From the NCBI RefSeq assembly GCF_021869535.1, contig NW_026262712.1, positions 108,745,640 through 108,809,639 of the forward strand: 64,000 bases of DNA. The letters are read 5' to 3'. The notes below the pieces were generated by a model. The model was not told the DNA's origin. It saw only the letters and a list, made by a program, of their open reading frames with translations, and made no database searches. The stretch is from Mytilus californianus (taxonomy: Eukaryota; Mollusca; Bivalvia; Mytilida; Mytilidae). Position 1 is the stretch's first letter, and each line of letters starts with the position of its first letter. Below, one piece after another: positions 47,444 to 59,625 of this stretch. The translations under genes and the position numbers were made by a program.

Positions 47444-47929
47444 GTAAGAAAATGGAAATAAAAAAATTATAAACCTCAGGACAGAAAGTTTAAATGGTAA
47501 AATCTCATAAAATTAAAAAAAAAACAGTAAAAGCTACAAGACAGAAAGAGACAATTAGAATAAATAGGTCGTTTTTAAAGGACGTTGAAAAGAGAATGAA
47601 TTGTAAAGGTCACATGAGGATGAAGCAACAACTGTCTGAGCATTGTTCATATATCAATATAAAAATAAGAAGATGTGGTGTGATTGTCATTTAGACAATG
47701 CTATACCTTGTGTAAAATCAAACCAATGGAATTTCAAATTAGTTATTATCCTGAAAAATGGGATGATGTATTTATTACCCAGAAATTAGTTGCAAATGTG
47801 TCATGTATTGCAATTAGCTAGCTAGTACTAAAATGGAATTTGAGAAATGATCACAATAAGTGTAGGCAACAAGTTACCTCCCCTGATGAAATTAATTTTA
47901 ATTATCAAAAGATTGGGGCAATGTATTTA

Positions 47930-48590
47930 TTAGGGCCCCGCCGAATGGCGGCTGCCCTATAGTGATCAATCTGTCCGTCCGTCTGTCCGTCCATCCGTCC
48001 GTAACAAATCGTGTCCACTCTTATATCTAGAGAACCGTTATGATTTCAAAGTTTATACTTGACATGTATATTAACCAACACCAGAGGGTGTGTCATAATG
48101 TATGTTCAACTTCCTAGGTCAAAGGTCAAGGTTAAAAACTTTGGTTTTAGTTGACAACCCCATGTCCTATGGTAAAGATCGTGTCCGCTCTATATCTTGA
48201 GAACCGTTATGATTTCAAAGTTTATACTTGATATGTATATTAACCAGCACCAGAGGGTGTGTCATAATGTATGTACAACTTCCTAGGTCAAAGGTCAAGG
48301 TCAAAAACTTTGGTTTTAGTTGACAACCCCATGTCCTATGGTAAAGGTCGTGTCCGCTCTATATCTTGAGAACCGTTATGAGTTCAAAGTTTATACTAGA
48401 AATGTATATAAACCAACACCAGAGGGTGTGTTATAATTTATGTACAACTTCCTAGGTCAAAGGTCAAGGTCAAAAACTTGGGTTTCATTTGACAACCCCA
48501 TGTCCAATGATAAAGATACAAGTTTTTTACCACACATTATTCACAGCGGGGCCCACAGAGATGGCTCCCATCTCAATGATATCTAGTTAT
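47930..48590 (+). repeat. Interspersed repeat, family K, with three ~165-bp tandem units
   Basis: It opens 'ggccccgccgaatggcggc' and 'ctgtccgtccgtctgtccg'. Three units carry 'gaaccgttatgatttcaaag', 'caccagagggtgtgt' and 'cctaggtcaaaggtcaagg'. It closes 'gcggggcccacagagatgg'. It lies in intron 7. Confidence 0.85.
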
Positions 48591-48903
48591 CCCTAAAAAT
48601 ATGTATTATATTTATCTTTCCAATTCAGCCCACAACAAACCTTATTTTGTTAAGAAAATGGAATTTGAATTATAAAATGATTAAAACATGAGCACTCATT
48701 GACTGTATTTAGACAGATATTTTAAAGGATTCTAATTTCTTGTTGAAGTATTATATGCTATAGAAATTTCTGTTGATTCAGTAGCTAAATAAAATTAATT
48801 TTGTTGTCCGTTCATGAATATTCATGACATATGACTATCAGTTTGCACTTAAAACCCATGCAATCATCTTTTTTCTGACCCTTGATTCAAGTTTCAGCAT
48901 CAA

Positions 48904-49172
48904 GATTGATTTGATTTGATTTTTGGTGTTTTAACGCCACTTTTAAGCACCGCTTTTGGGCTATTTCGTGGCGGCCAGTTTTTATTGGTGGAGGAAGCCA
49001 GAGTGCCCGGAGAAAACCACCGACCTTCGATAGGAAAACTGACAATCCTAGTCAATTAAGATTGGAGTCGAGTGCACCCGCACGAGCGGGGTTTGAACTC
49101 ACAACCTCAGTGTTGACTGGCTAGAGATTACAGTAGTAACTACTTAGACCACATGGCCACAGAAGCCCCTCA
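48904..49172 (-). mobile_element. tRNA-derived SINE in intron 7
   Basis: Read on the minus strand it begins 'ggggcttctgtggccatgtg' and has a tRNA-like A box ('tggccatgtggtcta') and B box ('gagttcaaacccc') about 50 bp apart. A conserved body ('ctccaccaataaaaactgg', 'ggccgccacgaaatagcc') follows, and it ends in a short (AATC)n tail at 48904-48925. This is the order expected of a pol III SINE: promoter head, body, simple tail. Tail-like remnants occur at 15137, 43045 and 43300. Confidence 0.85.
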
Positions 49173-49194
49173 GCATCAAGAAAATATACGTTTA

Positions 49195-49415
49195 TTCACT
49201 CATAATTTAATGAGCATATGTCTGTACGTCCCAAAATTGGTTTCCGTTCTCAACCAAATGTTATGAAACTTATACACAATGCTTATTACCACAAAACCCA
49301 GATCAGGTTCGATTTTGGGTTGCATCACTTTTACCGTTCTTGAGTTATGTCCCTTTATAACTTTATATGGAATTGGGGGCATCATCTGTGTCCCATGGAC
49401 ACTTTTTCCATACGT
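49195..49415 (+). repeat. Family J repeat, in intron 7
   Basis: 'gtctgtacgtcccaaaattgg', 'caaccaaatgttatgaaac' and 'gggggcatcatctgtgtccc' match 37700-38172, less one base in places. Confidence 0.8.
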
Positions 49416-50145
49416 TTGTCTAGGCCATAGAATATACTTACAACTTACAACTCCTGTTAGCGCCATGTGTCGCATAGGGCGTGAGGCCATAGAATATAAT
49501 TACTTTATATTCAGATGAACTTAGTAAGAGAGAATATAAGGACTTATTGTGCAGCTCTCATCAGCTATTGACATTTTGGTTGAAAATTTGCCTGTTTACT
49601 TTGCAGAGACGACTTCTTCATATGTTACTTGTAAGAAATAATCTCAACTTCAACTTTAATCAAAGAGATAAAAATTAAATGTGATATTATTGAAAAGTCA
49701 TCAGTTTCTGATTTTAGTTAGTGGAGGATGATGCCAAGTGATGGCAGTAGTTCATATTAACCCTTCAAGTCAGATGTCAGAGCTAATTATGTTTTTAAGC
49801 TTACTTTACCTGAATGCCCAGTATGAGCTATTGCCATCACTTGACACTGCCTCTTCTTACTTTCCAACAAACATTCTGTTTTGATATCATTGAGCCAATT
49901 GGAACCAAATATCCACAATCATACTTGGGAGTATTTATCTTTAAAATTATGTCTGATGTTCCCACAGATTAATTGACATAGCAATAGTTATAGAAAATAG
50001 AAATCAGGGTACAGCAAATAATTTTTTTTGGTTAAAAAAAAAAGAATAGAAATTCAAGGCACAGTAAATGAAAAAAATCTAATAAAATTTAAACAGGTTT
50101 TTGTAAACAGAAATGTTACTTTTTTAACTTTTATTTACTTTTCAG

Positions 50146-50352
50146 GAGTATAAGAAAAAGATAGTATTTCAGGACTTTGGTTCATATGAACTGACTAAAT
50201 TTGTACCGCTGATTCATCCTGGAAAGGTGAAACCTACTCATCTGAAGGCTATAGCTTCTACAGAAAATGAACTATGTCTATTCCCTGAAGATACACCCAT
50301 CATTCTATGTCATTGGATTGTCAGTGTGATGAGATCTGCAAGAGATAAATGA
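50146..50352 (+). CDS. Adenylate-kinase-like protein, exon 8 (C-terminus and stop)
   Basis: This exon has 207 nt and encodes residues 343-410, with TGA at 50350-50352. The peptide opens EYKKKIVFQDFGSYELTKFV, then PLIHPGKVKPTHLKAIASTE, and ends WIVSVMRSARDK. With exons 6-7 it forms a C-terminal region of about 150 residues after the kinase-like fold, predicted from composition to be a mixed alpha/beta globular domain with no membrane helix. I do not recognise its family. The acceptor is acttttcag. The whole coding sequence is 1233 nt with no frameshift or internal stop. Confidence 0.9.
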   Translation, partial: EYKKKIVFQDFGSYELTKFVPLIHPGKVKPTHLKAIASTENELCLFPEDTPIILCHWIVSVMRSARDK

Positions 50353-52130
50353 TAGTGTATTTAATGGTTTAGTTTTATCCTTAGATAGTGGCAATACTTG
50401 GTTATTGGGAGAGTTTTATATCAAATCAGAATTACTCTGTAATGCAAATTTTTAATAGTAAGCTATTTTTTTCTATAGAAATCCTAACATGTAGAAACTG
50501 AGACTTTTATAAGAATTTGAAGTATAAATTTTTAGATTAGAATTTATATTGTACAAGTTTAAAACATAAATTGATGTGTGTAATATTATGGTCATGTGAA
50601 GAAATAGTAGTCTATTAATGGAATAAGCTGAAGTATATTATGTTGAGTAATATATTGTCTATGCAGGTGTTTTTATTACTTTCATTATTGTCAATTTTTA
50701 GTAACAAGCTTATTTAAGATTAAATTGCACAGTTGGAAAGTGAGCTAAGTTACTCTTATGTCTCAAAATTGAAAAAATGCCATGCAATTGTCTCAATTAT
50801 TTCATTTTCAATAATCAAACAAGCTGAAGATATTTTGTTGTATCCTTTTAAGTTTATAACACCTATGTTCCTACATTCTTAAAATTGGAATTAGGTATAA
50901 GAAAGGAAGAGAATGTTGGAGACAAATTAGTATAATAACTGATGAACTAATTGGGGCATTGTACATTTGTTAAGTTTTCTTTAGTTTTTGTAGATAATAA
51001 CTATTGTCACCCATAATTTGTTAAATTGGAAAAATTTGTATCACCAAACAATGTGTGGTATGATTGTTCTTAGCTCTTCAGTGTTTGAAAACTCAGTTTG
51101 ATTTTATATTCCTTAGTTTTTCAACTTTGAATGACCAAAAAGTGACCATGATTGCAGATTGAGTTCTTCAACTCTTATTAAAAAGTCATAGCACATTACT
51201 GACCTACTTATTTTCCAGAAGTAATGTTATATTCTTACTACTCCTGGTCTGTATAAATGGCAGCCAACTTTTTGGTTTTGTCACTTGTTTTTTCTGTTGA
51301 TGGCCAGTTACATTTGAAAAATGAAGTTTTTTCTGTTGATGGCCAGTTACATTTGAAAAAGGAAGTTTTTTCTGTTGATGGCCAGTTACATTTGAAAAAG
51401 GAACATGGTATTGATTTAAGCTTATTTAGCCCAGTCACATTTGATTGTTTAAGATTAAAGCCAGATATATGATATTCTTGATTATTTTTTATTTGTTTTA
51501 TTATTATTGATTTTGTATTTGGTATTTGATATATTTCTTTTGCTTGTTTTGCTGTAATTTTTATGCATTCTTCTTCAGGGTTTGGTATATTTTAGTTCAT
51601 TCTCATTTGTTGAAGAACATTCAGATGGCTTCATTGATTTATTTGTTTTGGCTCTGTGTATATGGGATATTTTTGTGTTTACATCTACGCAAAACTTTTT
51701 GATATCCATACTCAAGAGGTCAAGAAAGAGGAAAATAAGATTCAACACATTGTAGAGAAAGGATATTAATCTTTTTCCACATCTAGTGCTAAAATTTACA
51801 GAGAAACAATTGAAGTTTACTCCACAACTCGTTTTATATATATTAAACATAACATCATATACAAAAACACAGTTTTTTAAATTTTCAAGTATTTGATTAT
51901 GAGACTATTCAGAATTAATTTATAACTGTTAGTTAAATAATTTATATGAGCGAACCTGTGAATGGAAATTCACATTTTTTAGTCATTGTTAGATATTTAA
52001 AAAGAAATATATGTTCCTGCATATTTTAGCAGAGATACATGTCTGTTGATTTTTAAAATTAATTTTCTGATTAATGCATTTTTTTTTCCAATTTCTTTAT
52101 TTTGCATTAATAAAACCATGTGATAAACAT
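50353..52130 (+). other. Probable 3' UTR of the adenylate-kinase-like gene
   Basis: The sequence after the stop is AT-rich and free of the repeats that fill the introns. A consensus AATAAA stands at 52109-52114. Earlier or later ends are possible: 'ataataaagataaag' occurs near 55510. Without transcripts the end cannot be fixed. Confidence 0.4.
51287..51403 (+). repeat. 39-bp triple tandem repeat
   Basis: Copies begin at 51287, 51326 and 51365, each with 'gttttttctgttgatggcca' and 'gttacatttgaaaaa'. Because 39 is a multiple of three, open frames run through it on both strands (51257-51472 plus; 51238-51438 minus). Confidence 0.9.
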
Positions 52131-54750
52131 CTCACTGAAATTAAGTGTGTGATACTAATATTGGTCTCAATCATTTAACTGTTTAGTTGTTTTTTGTGTA
52201 GTACTTAAACTTATTGTACTTTTCCTCCTCTGATATTTTTGTGATTATTGTATGGGATCTTGTTTGATTCTTTTTATTACAAAAATTGCATGGATCATGG
52301 TGCTCATATTAAATTTTTGCGCCATTTCTCAAATGTTTTTGTTTCTTTTGACAGAAAAAATATTTCACCAGAACTTGTTTACTTTTATCTTATCATGTGC
52401 ATAAGTTGTTGTTAACATCTTAGTCATTAGTTCTTTTGTGGATTATTGTCTCACAATCATACCACATCTCCTAATTTTTATATTTTAATTTGATTTTTCA
52501 TTTTAAAGGTATTGATTTTTTCACACTGTATATTGTGTTTCAATCAGCATTAATTCAAACACTCCATTTTTACCTCTGAACTATATCACAGATTGTTATT
52601 AAAGTATATTATGGGGATTAATTTGCACACATTGCACGACTGCTGAATCAGTGGAAAAAAGTTGATGAAACTTTTCTGACAGTAGATTATTGTGTTTCTC
52701 CTCTTGTTTGCTTAAATATAAGTTTTTTTTATTTTTTTCTCATAGCAAAGCAGATTTTGTAAGGAAGGGTTATTAATCTTGCTTACAGTACATTTTGTTT
52801 GAACATACTAATGTCTATTAACAATTTTAAATATTTAGGACCACTGCACCATACCATGATGATTATTGGTTTAATTATATTTCACCTTATTTTTTTGCAA
52901 TATTTAATGATATTCTTTACTGTGGCCTTATTGGTTATTTTTTATATTGTTGTGTTATTTTTATTATTTGTTATCTCTAATTTTTCTCTAATTTCTAGTC
53001 ATTCTGGCATTTAATTTTGCATACATTTCATCCGTCCATTTTATTTTAGATAAATATGCTAGTATTTTTTGTTAACAAAAATGTGTAACAACAATCTTCA
53101 CTAATTGAGGAGAGCTTCTAACCCTTTTGGAGCACCAGAGTAATGACCTATAATAATTTGATTTGGTTTGAGTTGATCAATCAGTTGTTTGTCTTTTTTC
53201 TTTGACTATAAAGCTGTCATCTATTACTTCCAATTGATCAAGATTAAGTTATCAAAAAGCATTAGTGTGCACTATCTGTCAGATTATTGCTTTGCAATGT
53301 CAAAATGCCATAAGGGCTTTGTAAGCTTTTACCAACTCTAAGAAAACCAATCTGTATTGCCACTTGGCTAATTAAATTTAAATTTTATAGCTCTCTTAAT
53401 TGATTTAGATAATATGAACCTCCAAAGTACAAAAATCTAGCATGTTTTGAGTGAAAACAATTTCTCCCCAGCTTCCATAATTTGTCAACAGTAGATAGGG
53501 CAATATAAAGGTGTGGCCTGTTGATTTTGTTCTCTTTAAGCATTATATTTTAACATTGATGTTACTAAATGTTAAAGTATTGGAATATTTTTTTATATTT
53601 ACAGGAAACATTTATTTACCATTTTGGGACCAATCATCTTATTTCTTTATGCATCTTCATTGTTGTAATTTCATCATTTTAATGCAGGAATATGTATTTG
53701 TTGAAATGTAATGCTCATCTGTTCCTTAAAGCCCTGTCAATTATTTGACGGAAGGCCAATAGTAATCAGCTTGTCTGTCTGTCCTTCTGTGATCACAAAT
53801 CATTTGGAGTTTGGTAAAGGCACTTGGCTTGATTATTCAACACTACTCAAGATGAGTTGCAAGGAAGGAAAAAACTTCATTGATATTGAAATTCATGATA
53901 AAAAGTTAGCCACTCATGTGTCTAGGTACAAAAATTATTTCCCCTCTCCTACTTAAAAGCCTTCTTGGAGTTGGTTAATGAATCTTTGTATGTTTTTCAT
54001 TACTAGTAAATGTAGTAGATGGTGTGTTACATGTAAGGACAAACATAGTAAGTTGAAAGTCATGGTAAAATACTTAGTTCAACTTAGCTACCCCTGTGTA
54101 TATGAACAAAAATCACTTCCATTCTATAACTTTAAAACCCTTGCAGTTTGGGGATGAATTATTGATCTATCAATTAGATTACTGCTTCCCAGATTGCAGA
54201 TTAATGCTATGTTCAAATGGAATAGTGCTGATTTTGAAACTGCATCACAATTTACAGACTTAATTACATTGGAGTGGATGGGACCCAAGGAAGGCACATT
54301 GACATTTCATCTATGGGTATGTGTTTTTGTACAATAAAACTGTAAAAGAAATTTTAAATTGCTTTTATAGATGGGTTATCCCATTTTTAAAGCACCTTCC
54401 CTGGGTATCATCCTCTCCATGTTTTAATGGAATAGCCCTAAGGTTATTTTCAAATAATCAATTAAGGCTTATAAAACATACTATTTCTCTTTTAAATCCA
54501 TAACCTTATTTACAGTTGCTCTGTCTGCTGTCAGTTTTCTTTTGATGTTCAAATTTTACCTGCAATTTGAGATTTCTTATACCTATTTCATTATTAGAAA
54601 AAAATGTGATAAAATATTGAATTCCATGAATGTAATTTTAATGTTTGGGTTGATACTATGAATTTTATGAATTAGTTTAGAGTGGCATTGCCACTTGTGT
54701 TTTAGATTATTAAATTTTTTGTCGTTATGAGATATCACCATAGAATATAT
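52131..54750. other. No supported gene
   Basis: This is T-rich sequence with several short hydrophobic frames (for example 52799-53014) of the kind expected by chance in T-rich DNA. A 59-codon frame near 54144-54320 includes ASQFTDLITLEWMGPKEG and ends close to a GTATGT, but no linked exon was found. A degenerate family repeat ('cttgtctgtctgtcc') occurs near 53770. Confidence 0.35.
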
Positions 54751-54754
54751 TTTT

Positions 54755-55045
54755 ATGCTCCACCTAGGGGCATTATGTGTTTCGGTCTGTGCATCTGTTC
54801 GTTCGTTAGTTCGTCTGTCTGTCCGTCCGTCTGTCCTGCTTCAGGTTAAAGTTTTTGGTCAAGGTAGTTTTTGATGAAGTTGAAGTCCAATCAACTTGAA
54901 ACTTAGTACACATGTTCCCTATGATATGATCTTTTTAATTTTAATGCCAAATTAGCGTTTTGACCCCAATTTTATGGTCCACTAAACATAGAAAATGATA
55001 GTGCGAGTGGGGCATCTGTGTACTATGGACACATTCTTGTTATTT
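54755..55045 (+). repeat. Interspersed repeat related to family J
   Basis: 'tttttatgctccacctaggg', 'gtctgtccgtccgtctgtcc' and 'ggggcatctgtgtactatgg' give the same head and tail plan as family J. Confidence 0.75.
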
Positions 55046-55910
55046 TGTAAATTGATTATTCTTCATTCTTAAAAAGGTTGTTTCAAAATAATTGTAGGTC
55101 TTGTTTTAACTTTCATATATATAGATAGGTTTAAAGTTAAAAGTATGTGTTATTCATAGATTGTATCTCTGTAGAAAACTCACATGTTTTTTTTTTCTTT
55201 TTTCGCAAAAGTTATAATGTGTTCATGTAATTTATGTAGCTTTGACATTCCAAATAATAATAGGATATTTTTTTTAAATTTTTTTTTATGAAGATTGGAA
55301 TATAAATAGCTTAAGAACTAAATTGTTCCTGGTGGTTTTTTTTCCACAATATTTTCAGTCATACTTTTCTACATATTTAGATTCTATAGTTCATGAATGG
55401 TGAGATTAAATGTTACAAGTTTGAATTTTGTTCTTGTAACAGACTAAAAGTAAAATCATGATTGACTCTTCAAGTTGAGGGCATTTCATCAAAATAAATT
55501 AGTTTGTTATAATAAAGATAAAGAACTTACTGCATTTTTGGTTTGCATTGTGATTATGGACAGAATGACCAGCTTATTTCTCAGAATGTTATTAAGATTA
55601 ATACGAATATTAAGCAGCTAATTTGATGGGCTTGAAAACTGAAGTTATCCATGCAATTAAAAATCAAACGTGCTATATTATATTGCATTTTGAAATGTAG
55701 TTCTTGTATATTTTATGGTACAGTTTTCTGATTTTATATTGTTTTAATACTCAAAAGTTCCAGAAATAATCCTATTGCAGTGCATAATATTTATGTAACA
55801 TGCCCTATGAATCTGACCAACTCATTAGAAACTGTATCTTATTTATTGTTATTTTTACAGTAGTTGTTATACAATTTAAATAAATCTTGAAGTTTATTTT
55901 GTTTTCCTTT

Positions 55911-57202
55911 TTAGCTCACCTGGCCCAAAGGGCCAAGTGAGCTTTTCTCATCACTTGGCATCCATCGTCCGTCGTCGTCCGTTAACTTTTACAAAAATCT
56001 TCTATTCTGAAACTACTTGGCCAAATTTAACCAAACTTGGCCACAATCATCATTGGGTATCTAGTTTAAAAAATGTGTCCGGTGACCCGGCCAAGCAACC
56101 AAGATGGCCGCCATGGCTAAAAATAGAACATAGGGGTAAAATGTAGATTTTGGCTTATATCTCTGAAACCAAAGCATTAAGAGCAAATCTGACATGGGAT
56201 AAAATTGTTTATCAGGTCAAGATCTATATGCCCAGAAATTTTCAGATGAATTGGACAACTTGTTGTTGGGTTGCTGCCCCTGAATTGGTAATTTTAAGGA
56301 AATTTTGTCGTTTTTGGTTATTATCTTGAATATTATTATAGATAGCGATAAACTGTAAACAGCAATAATGTACAGCAAAGTTAGATCTACAAATAAGTCA
56401 ACTTGACCAAAATGGTCAGTTGACCCCTTAAGGAGTTATTGCCCTTTATAGTAAATTTTTAACCATTTTTCGTAAATTTTTTTAATCTTTTACAAAAATC
56501 TTCTCCTCTGAAACTACTAAGACAAATTTAACCAAACTTTCCACAATCATCATTAGGGTATCTAGTTTAAAAATGTGTCCGATGACCCCGCCCGCGAACC
56601 AAGATGGCCGACATGGCTAAAAAATAGTACATAGGGTAAAAGGCAGTTTTTGGCTTATATCTCTGAAACCAAAGCATTTAGAGCAAATCTGACGAGGATA
56701 TAATTGTTCATTAGGTCAAGATCTATCTGCCCTGAAATTTTCAGACCAATCAGACAACAAGTTGTTGGGTTGCTGCCCCTGAATTGGTAATTTTAAGAAA
56801 ATTTTGCAGCTTTTGGTTATTATCTTGAATATTATTATAGATAGAGATAAACTGTAAACAGCAATAATGTACAGCAAAGTTAGATCTACAAATAAGTCAA
56901 CATGACCAAAATTGTCAATTGACCCCTTAAGGAGTTATTGCCCTTTATAGTAAATTTTTTACAATTTTCATAAATTTTGTAAATTTTTGTAAATTTTTAC
57001 AAAATATTTTCCACTGTAACTACTGGGCCAAGTTCATTATAGATAGAGATAATTGTAAGTAGCAAGAATGTTCAGTAAAGTAAGACCTACAAAAACATCA
57101 CCATCACCAAAACACAATTTTGTCATGAATCCATCTGTGTCCTTTGTTTAATATGCACATAGACCAAGGTGAGCGACACAGGCTCTTTAGAGCCTCTAGT
57201 TT
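55911..57202 (+). repeat. Family B element, most complete copy
   Basis: It runs from 'tagctcacctggcccaaagg' to 'gcgacacaggctctttagag' and 'cctctagttttag'. Inside, a ~490-bp block ('ttacaaaaatcttct', 'caaccaagatggccg', 'aggtcaagatctatctgcc', 'aaggagttattgccctttat') is present twice (about 55985-56465 and 56480-56960). The open frame at 55937-56146 is repeat sequence. Interrupted copies lie at 1530-6090 and 21240-24210. Confidence 0.85.
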
Positions 57203-57539
57203 TAGAACACAGTTTGATATTTCTGGCAATTGCCTTGATAATAGCTATTGCTAATGAAGCCATGATGATGTTTCCCCACCCCTGTCTGGAAGTTTGTTCT
57301 CTTTCGTCCTAAGTGGCAGTCCCATGAATGAAGCAGCAGTGAAGACAACTTTTTATTGTGTTTTGTTTTACTTCTAGGATGCTGGACATCAAAAAGCACT
57401 TTGAACACACAAAAACTGTTTAAAAATTGAAATCACAATGTCTGAAAAAAGCTAAAACTATAGATTTTGCAATATTTGTGTTTGAAGGTATGCTGAACCT
57501 GAAAACAGAAGTAGCACTCCATTATTTCATCCAGTTGTT

Positions 57540-58232
57540 GTATTTCTATATGTTTATGATTTTTAGCTCACTTGGCCAAGCTATTGTCATCACTTTGTGT
57601 CCATTCATTTTCAGATTATTTGCATCTACATTGTCTTCTGTCACTGCCAGACCATTTTTGAACCAAACTTTGCAAGAATAATGTATGAAAGGTCTTTATA
57701 AATATTAATCATTTTGTTCTAATTTGATAAAATAAAATATATGGCAATCAGATGAAATCTTTTATTCTGACTGGCCAATTTTCAAAAATCTTATTTTTGG
57801 AAACTAATGCTCAAGTTGCAAACATGATGGCATTCTTGGGGCATAGTTCCAATAAAGACCCTAAGGGAATTCATGTTTTTATCTGCCTCTGTGAAAGCAA
57901 TTACCGGTAACCAAACTTGGCTGGAGTTTTATTTGAAAAGGTCCTCTCCAAATAATAAACTATAGGCATTTTAAATGGTAGTTATTTCAGACAAATATCC
58001 TTGAAAGCAGTGAATTTATGGTTTCTTGTAGATATTCTCTTGCCAATCATGTTTGCTCTTTACAATTTAGGTTATATTACCGTAACTTATTTGTAGATCT
58101 GACCTAGCTGATCAGTTTTAGTTTATTTTAGTTTCTCTCTAGGTATAATACTTTTCATGAAAGGAGCACACGAAAAAACAAGACAAACAGCTTAAAGTTG
58201 AGACAATAATCCTTAAAACAAGTGAATTGATG
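57540..58232 (+). repeat. Degenerate family B-related sequence
   Basis: It starts with 'ttagctcacttggccaagc' and has a 'tagatattctcttgccaatc' block beside family D. A similar block ('tagatgttctcttgctaatc') stands on the other side at 59625-59660. The family D element therefore seems inserted in B-related sequence here too. Confidence 0.55.
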
Positions 58233-59625
58233 ATTTTTGTCTCGCCTTGATGGCGTCAGCATCTACAATGTATTAGTTTGTGATTAGGTCTAGTTTATGG
58301 TGAACCACAAGTGGTAGGTCTATCATATTTGGTATGCAGTTGTATTAGCATTGGCACATCTCATTTCCATGGAGATTATTTGGCCCTGCCCCCTCAGTCA
58401 TGGTCTATTGACTTTGAAACTTTTGCTTATTTTACATGTATTAGTTTGTGATTACCGTAGGTCAGTTTATGGGGAACCACTAGTGGTGGGTCAATGATAT
58501 TTGGTATGCAGTTGTATAAGCATTGGCATATCTCATTTCCATGAAGATTATTTGGCTCCGCCCCCTTAGTCATGGTCTATTGACTTTGAAAATGTAGCTT
58601 AGTTAACATGTATTAGTTTGTGATTAGGTCAGTTCAAAGGGAACCATTAGTGGTAGGCCAATGTTAATTGGTATTCAGTTGTTTAAGCATCAGCACATCT
58701 CATTTCCATGGAGAATATTTGGCCCCACCCAGCTCAGTCATGGTCTATTGACTTTGAAAATTTTGCTTAGTTTACATGTATTAGTTTGTGATTAGGTCAG
58801 TTCAAGGGGAACCATTAGTGGTAGGCCAATGTGAATTGGTATTCAGTTGTTTAAGCATCAGCACATTTCATTGTGATTAGATCAGTTTAAGATGAACTGC
58901 TAATGTTAAGTCGATGATATTTGGTATGCACATTTATTGGCATTTGCAAGGAACAGGCTATTATTTCAACTTAGAGTTATTTTTAATTATGGAATTTGCA
59001 TAATTTCTTGTGCTTGAAATTTTTAATAAATTCCATGTTTATTCTGTATTATAATGTTTTGAGCAGTGCATAACACTTTCCATACAATGTATTTTGTATA
59101 GATAGTGTTGTGCGCCGCACAGTACATTCTATTGAAAATGTGCATTCTTCTTTGTAATAGTAAGTGTTGTACGCCGCACAGAACATTAAAATACAGAATA
59201 AACATGGAATTTATTAAAATTTTCAAGCACAAGAAATTATGCAAATTCCATAATTAAAAATAATTCCAAGTTGAAATAATAGCCTGTTAAGTATCGTTTC
59301 CGTGGAGATTATATAGCCCCACCCTCTTTTCATGGTTCATTGACTATGAAATGTTTACATAGGTTACAATTTAATGTTTGTATTTTCGGTTTGTTTAAAG
59401 GGAACATCTTATAATAAGTCAATGATATTTGGTATGCAGTTGTTTTAGCATTGGCACATCTCATTTACATGAAGATTGTTTAGCCATGTACCTCAGTCAT
59501 GGTTTATTGACTGAATATTTGCATAACTTATGTAACATGTTAAAATATTGCTATTTTAATTTCAACATTTGCATAATCAAAATTACAAAAAGGCGAGACA
59601 TATCTCTGTGATAACAGTTTATCTT
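58233..59625 (-). repeat. Family D element, interrupted by a palindromic element
   Basis: It begins 'tttgtctcgccttgatggcg' and has units with 'ggtatgcagttgtattagc', 'catctcatttccatggagat' and 'catggtctattgactttg'. It ends 'aggcgagacatatctctgtg'. The palindromic element 58951-59290 splits it. Confidence 0.85.
58951..59290. mobile_element. Palindromic miniature element with ~170-bp arms
   Basis: The arms run inward from 'aacaggctattatttcaact' and match over words such as 'atggaatttgcataatttc', 'ttgtgcttgaaa' and 'attccatgtttattctgta'. The inner part repeats 'gtgttgtgcgccgcaca' in both senses. No coding capacity is seen. Confidence 0.9.

Noticed and set aside
52799..53014. Very hydrophobic 71-codon frame
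   Set aside because: T-rich DNA gives Phe/Leu/Ile-rich frames by chance; no splice signals or family.
54144..54320. Open stretch including WNSADFETASQFTDLITLEW, near a GTATGT
   Set aside because: It looked exon-like, but no partner exon with a matching phase was found and it lies in the gene-poor 3' region; kept only as a remark.
55937..56146. 69-codon frame at the start of a family B copy
   Set aside because: The same sequence occurs inverted and broken in other family B copies without an open frame.
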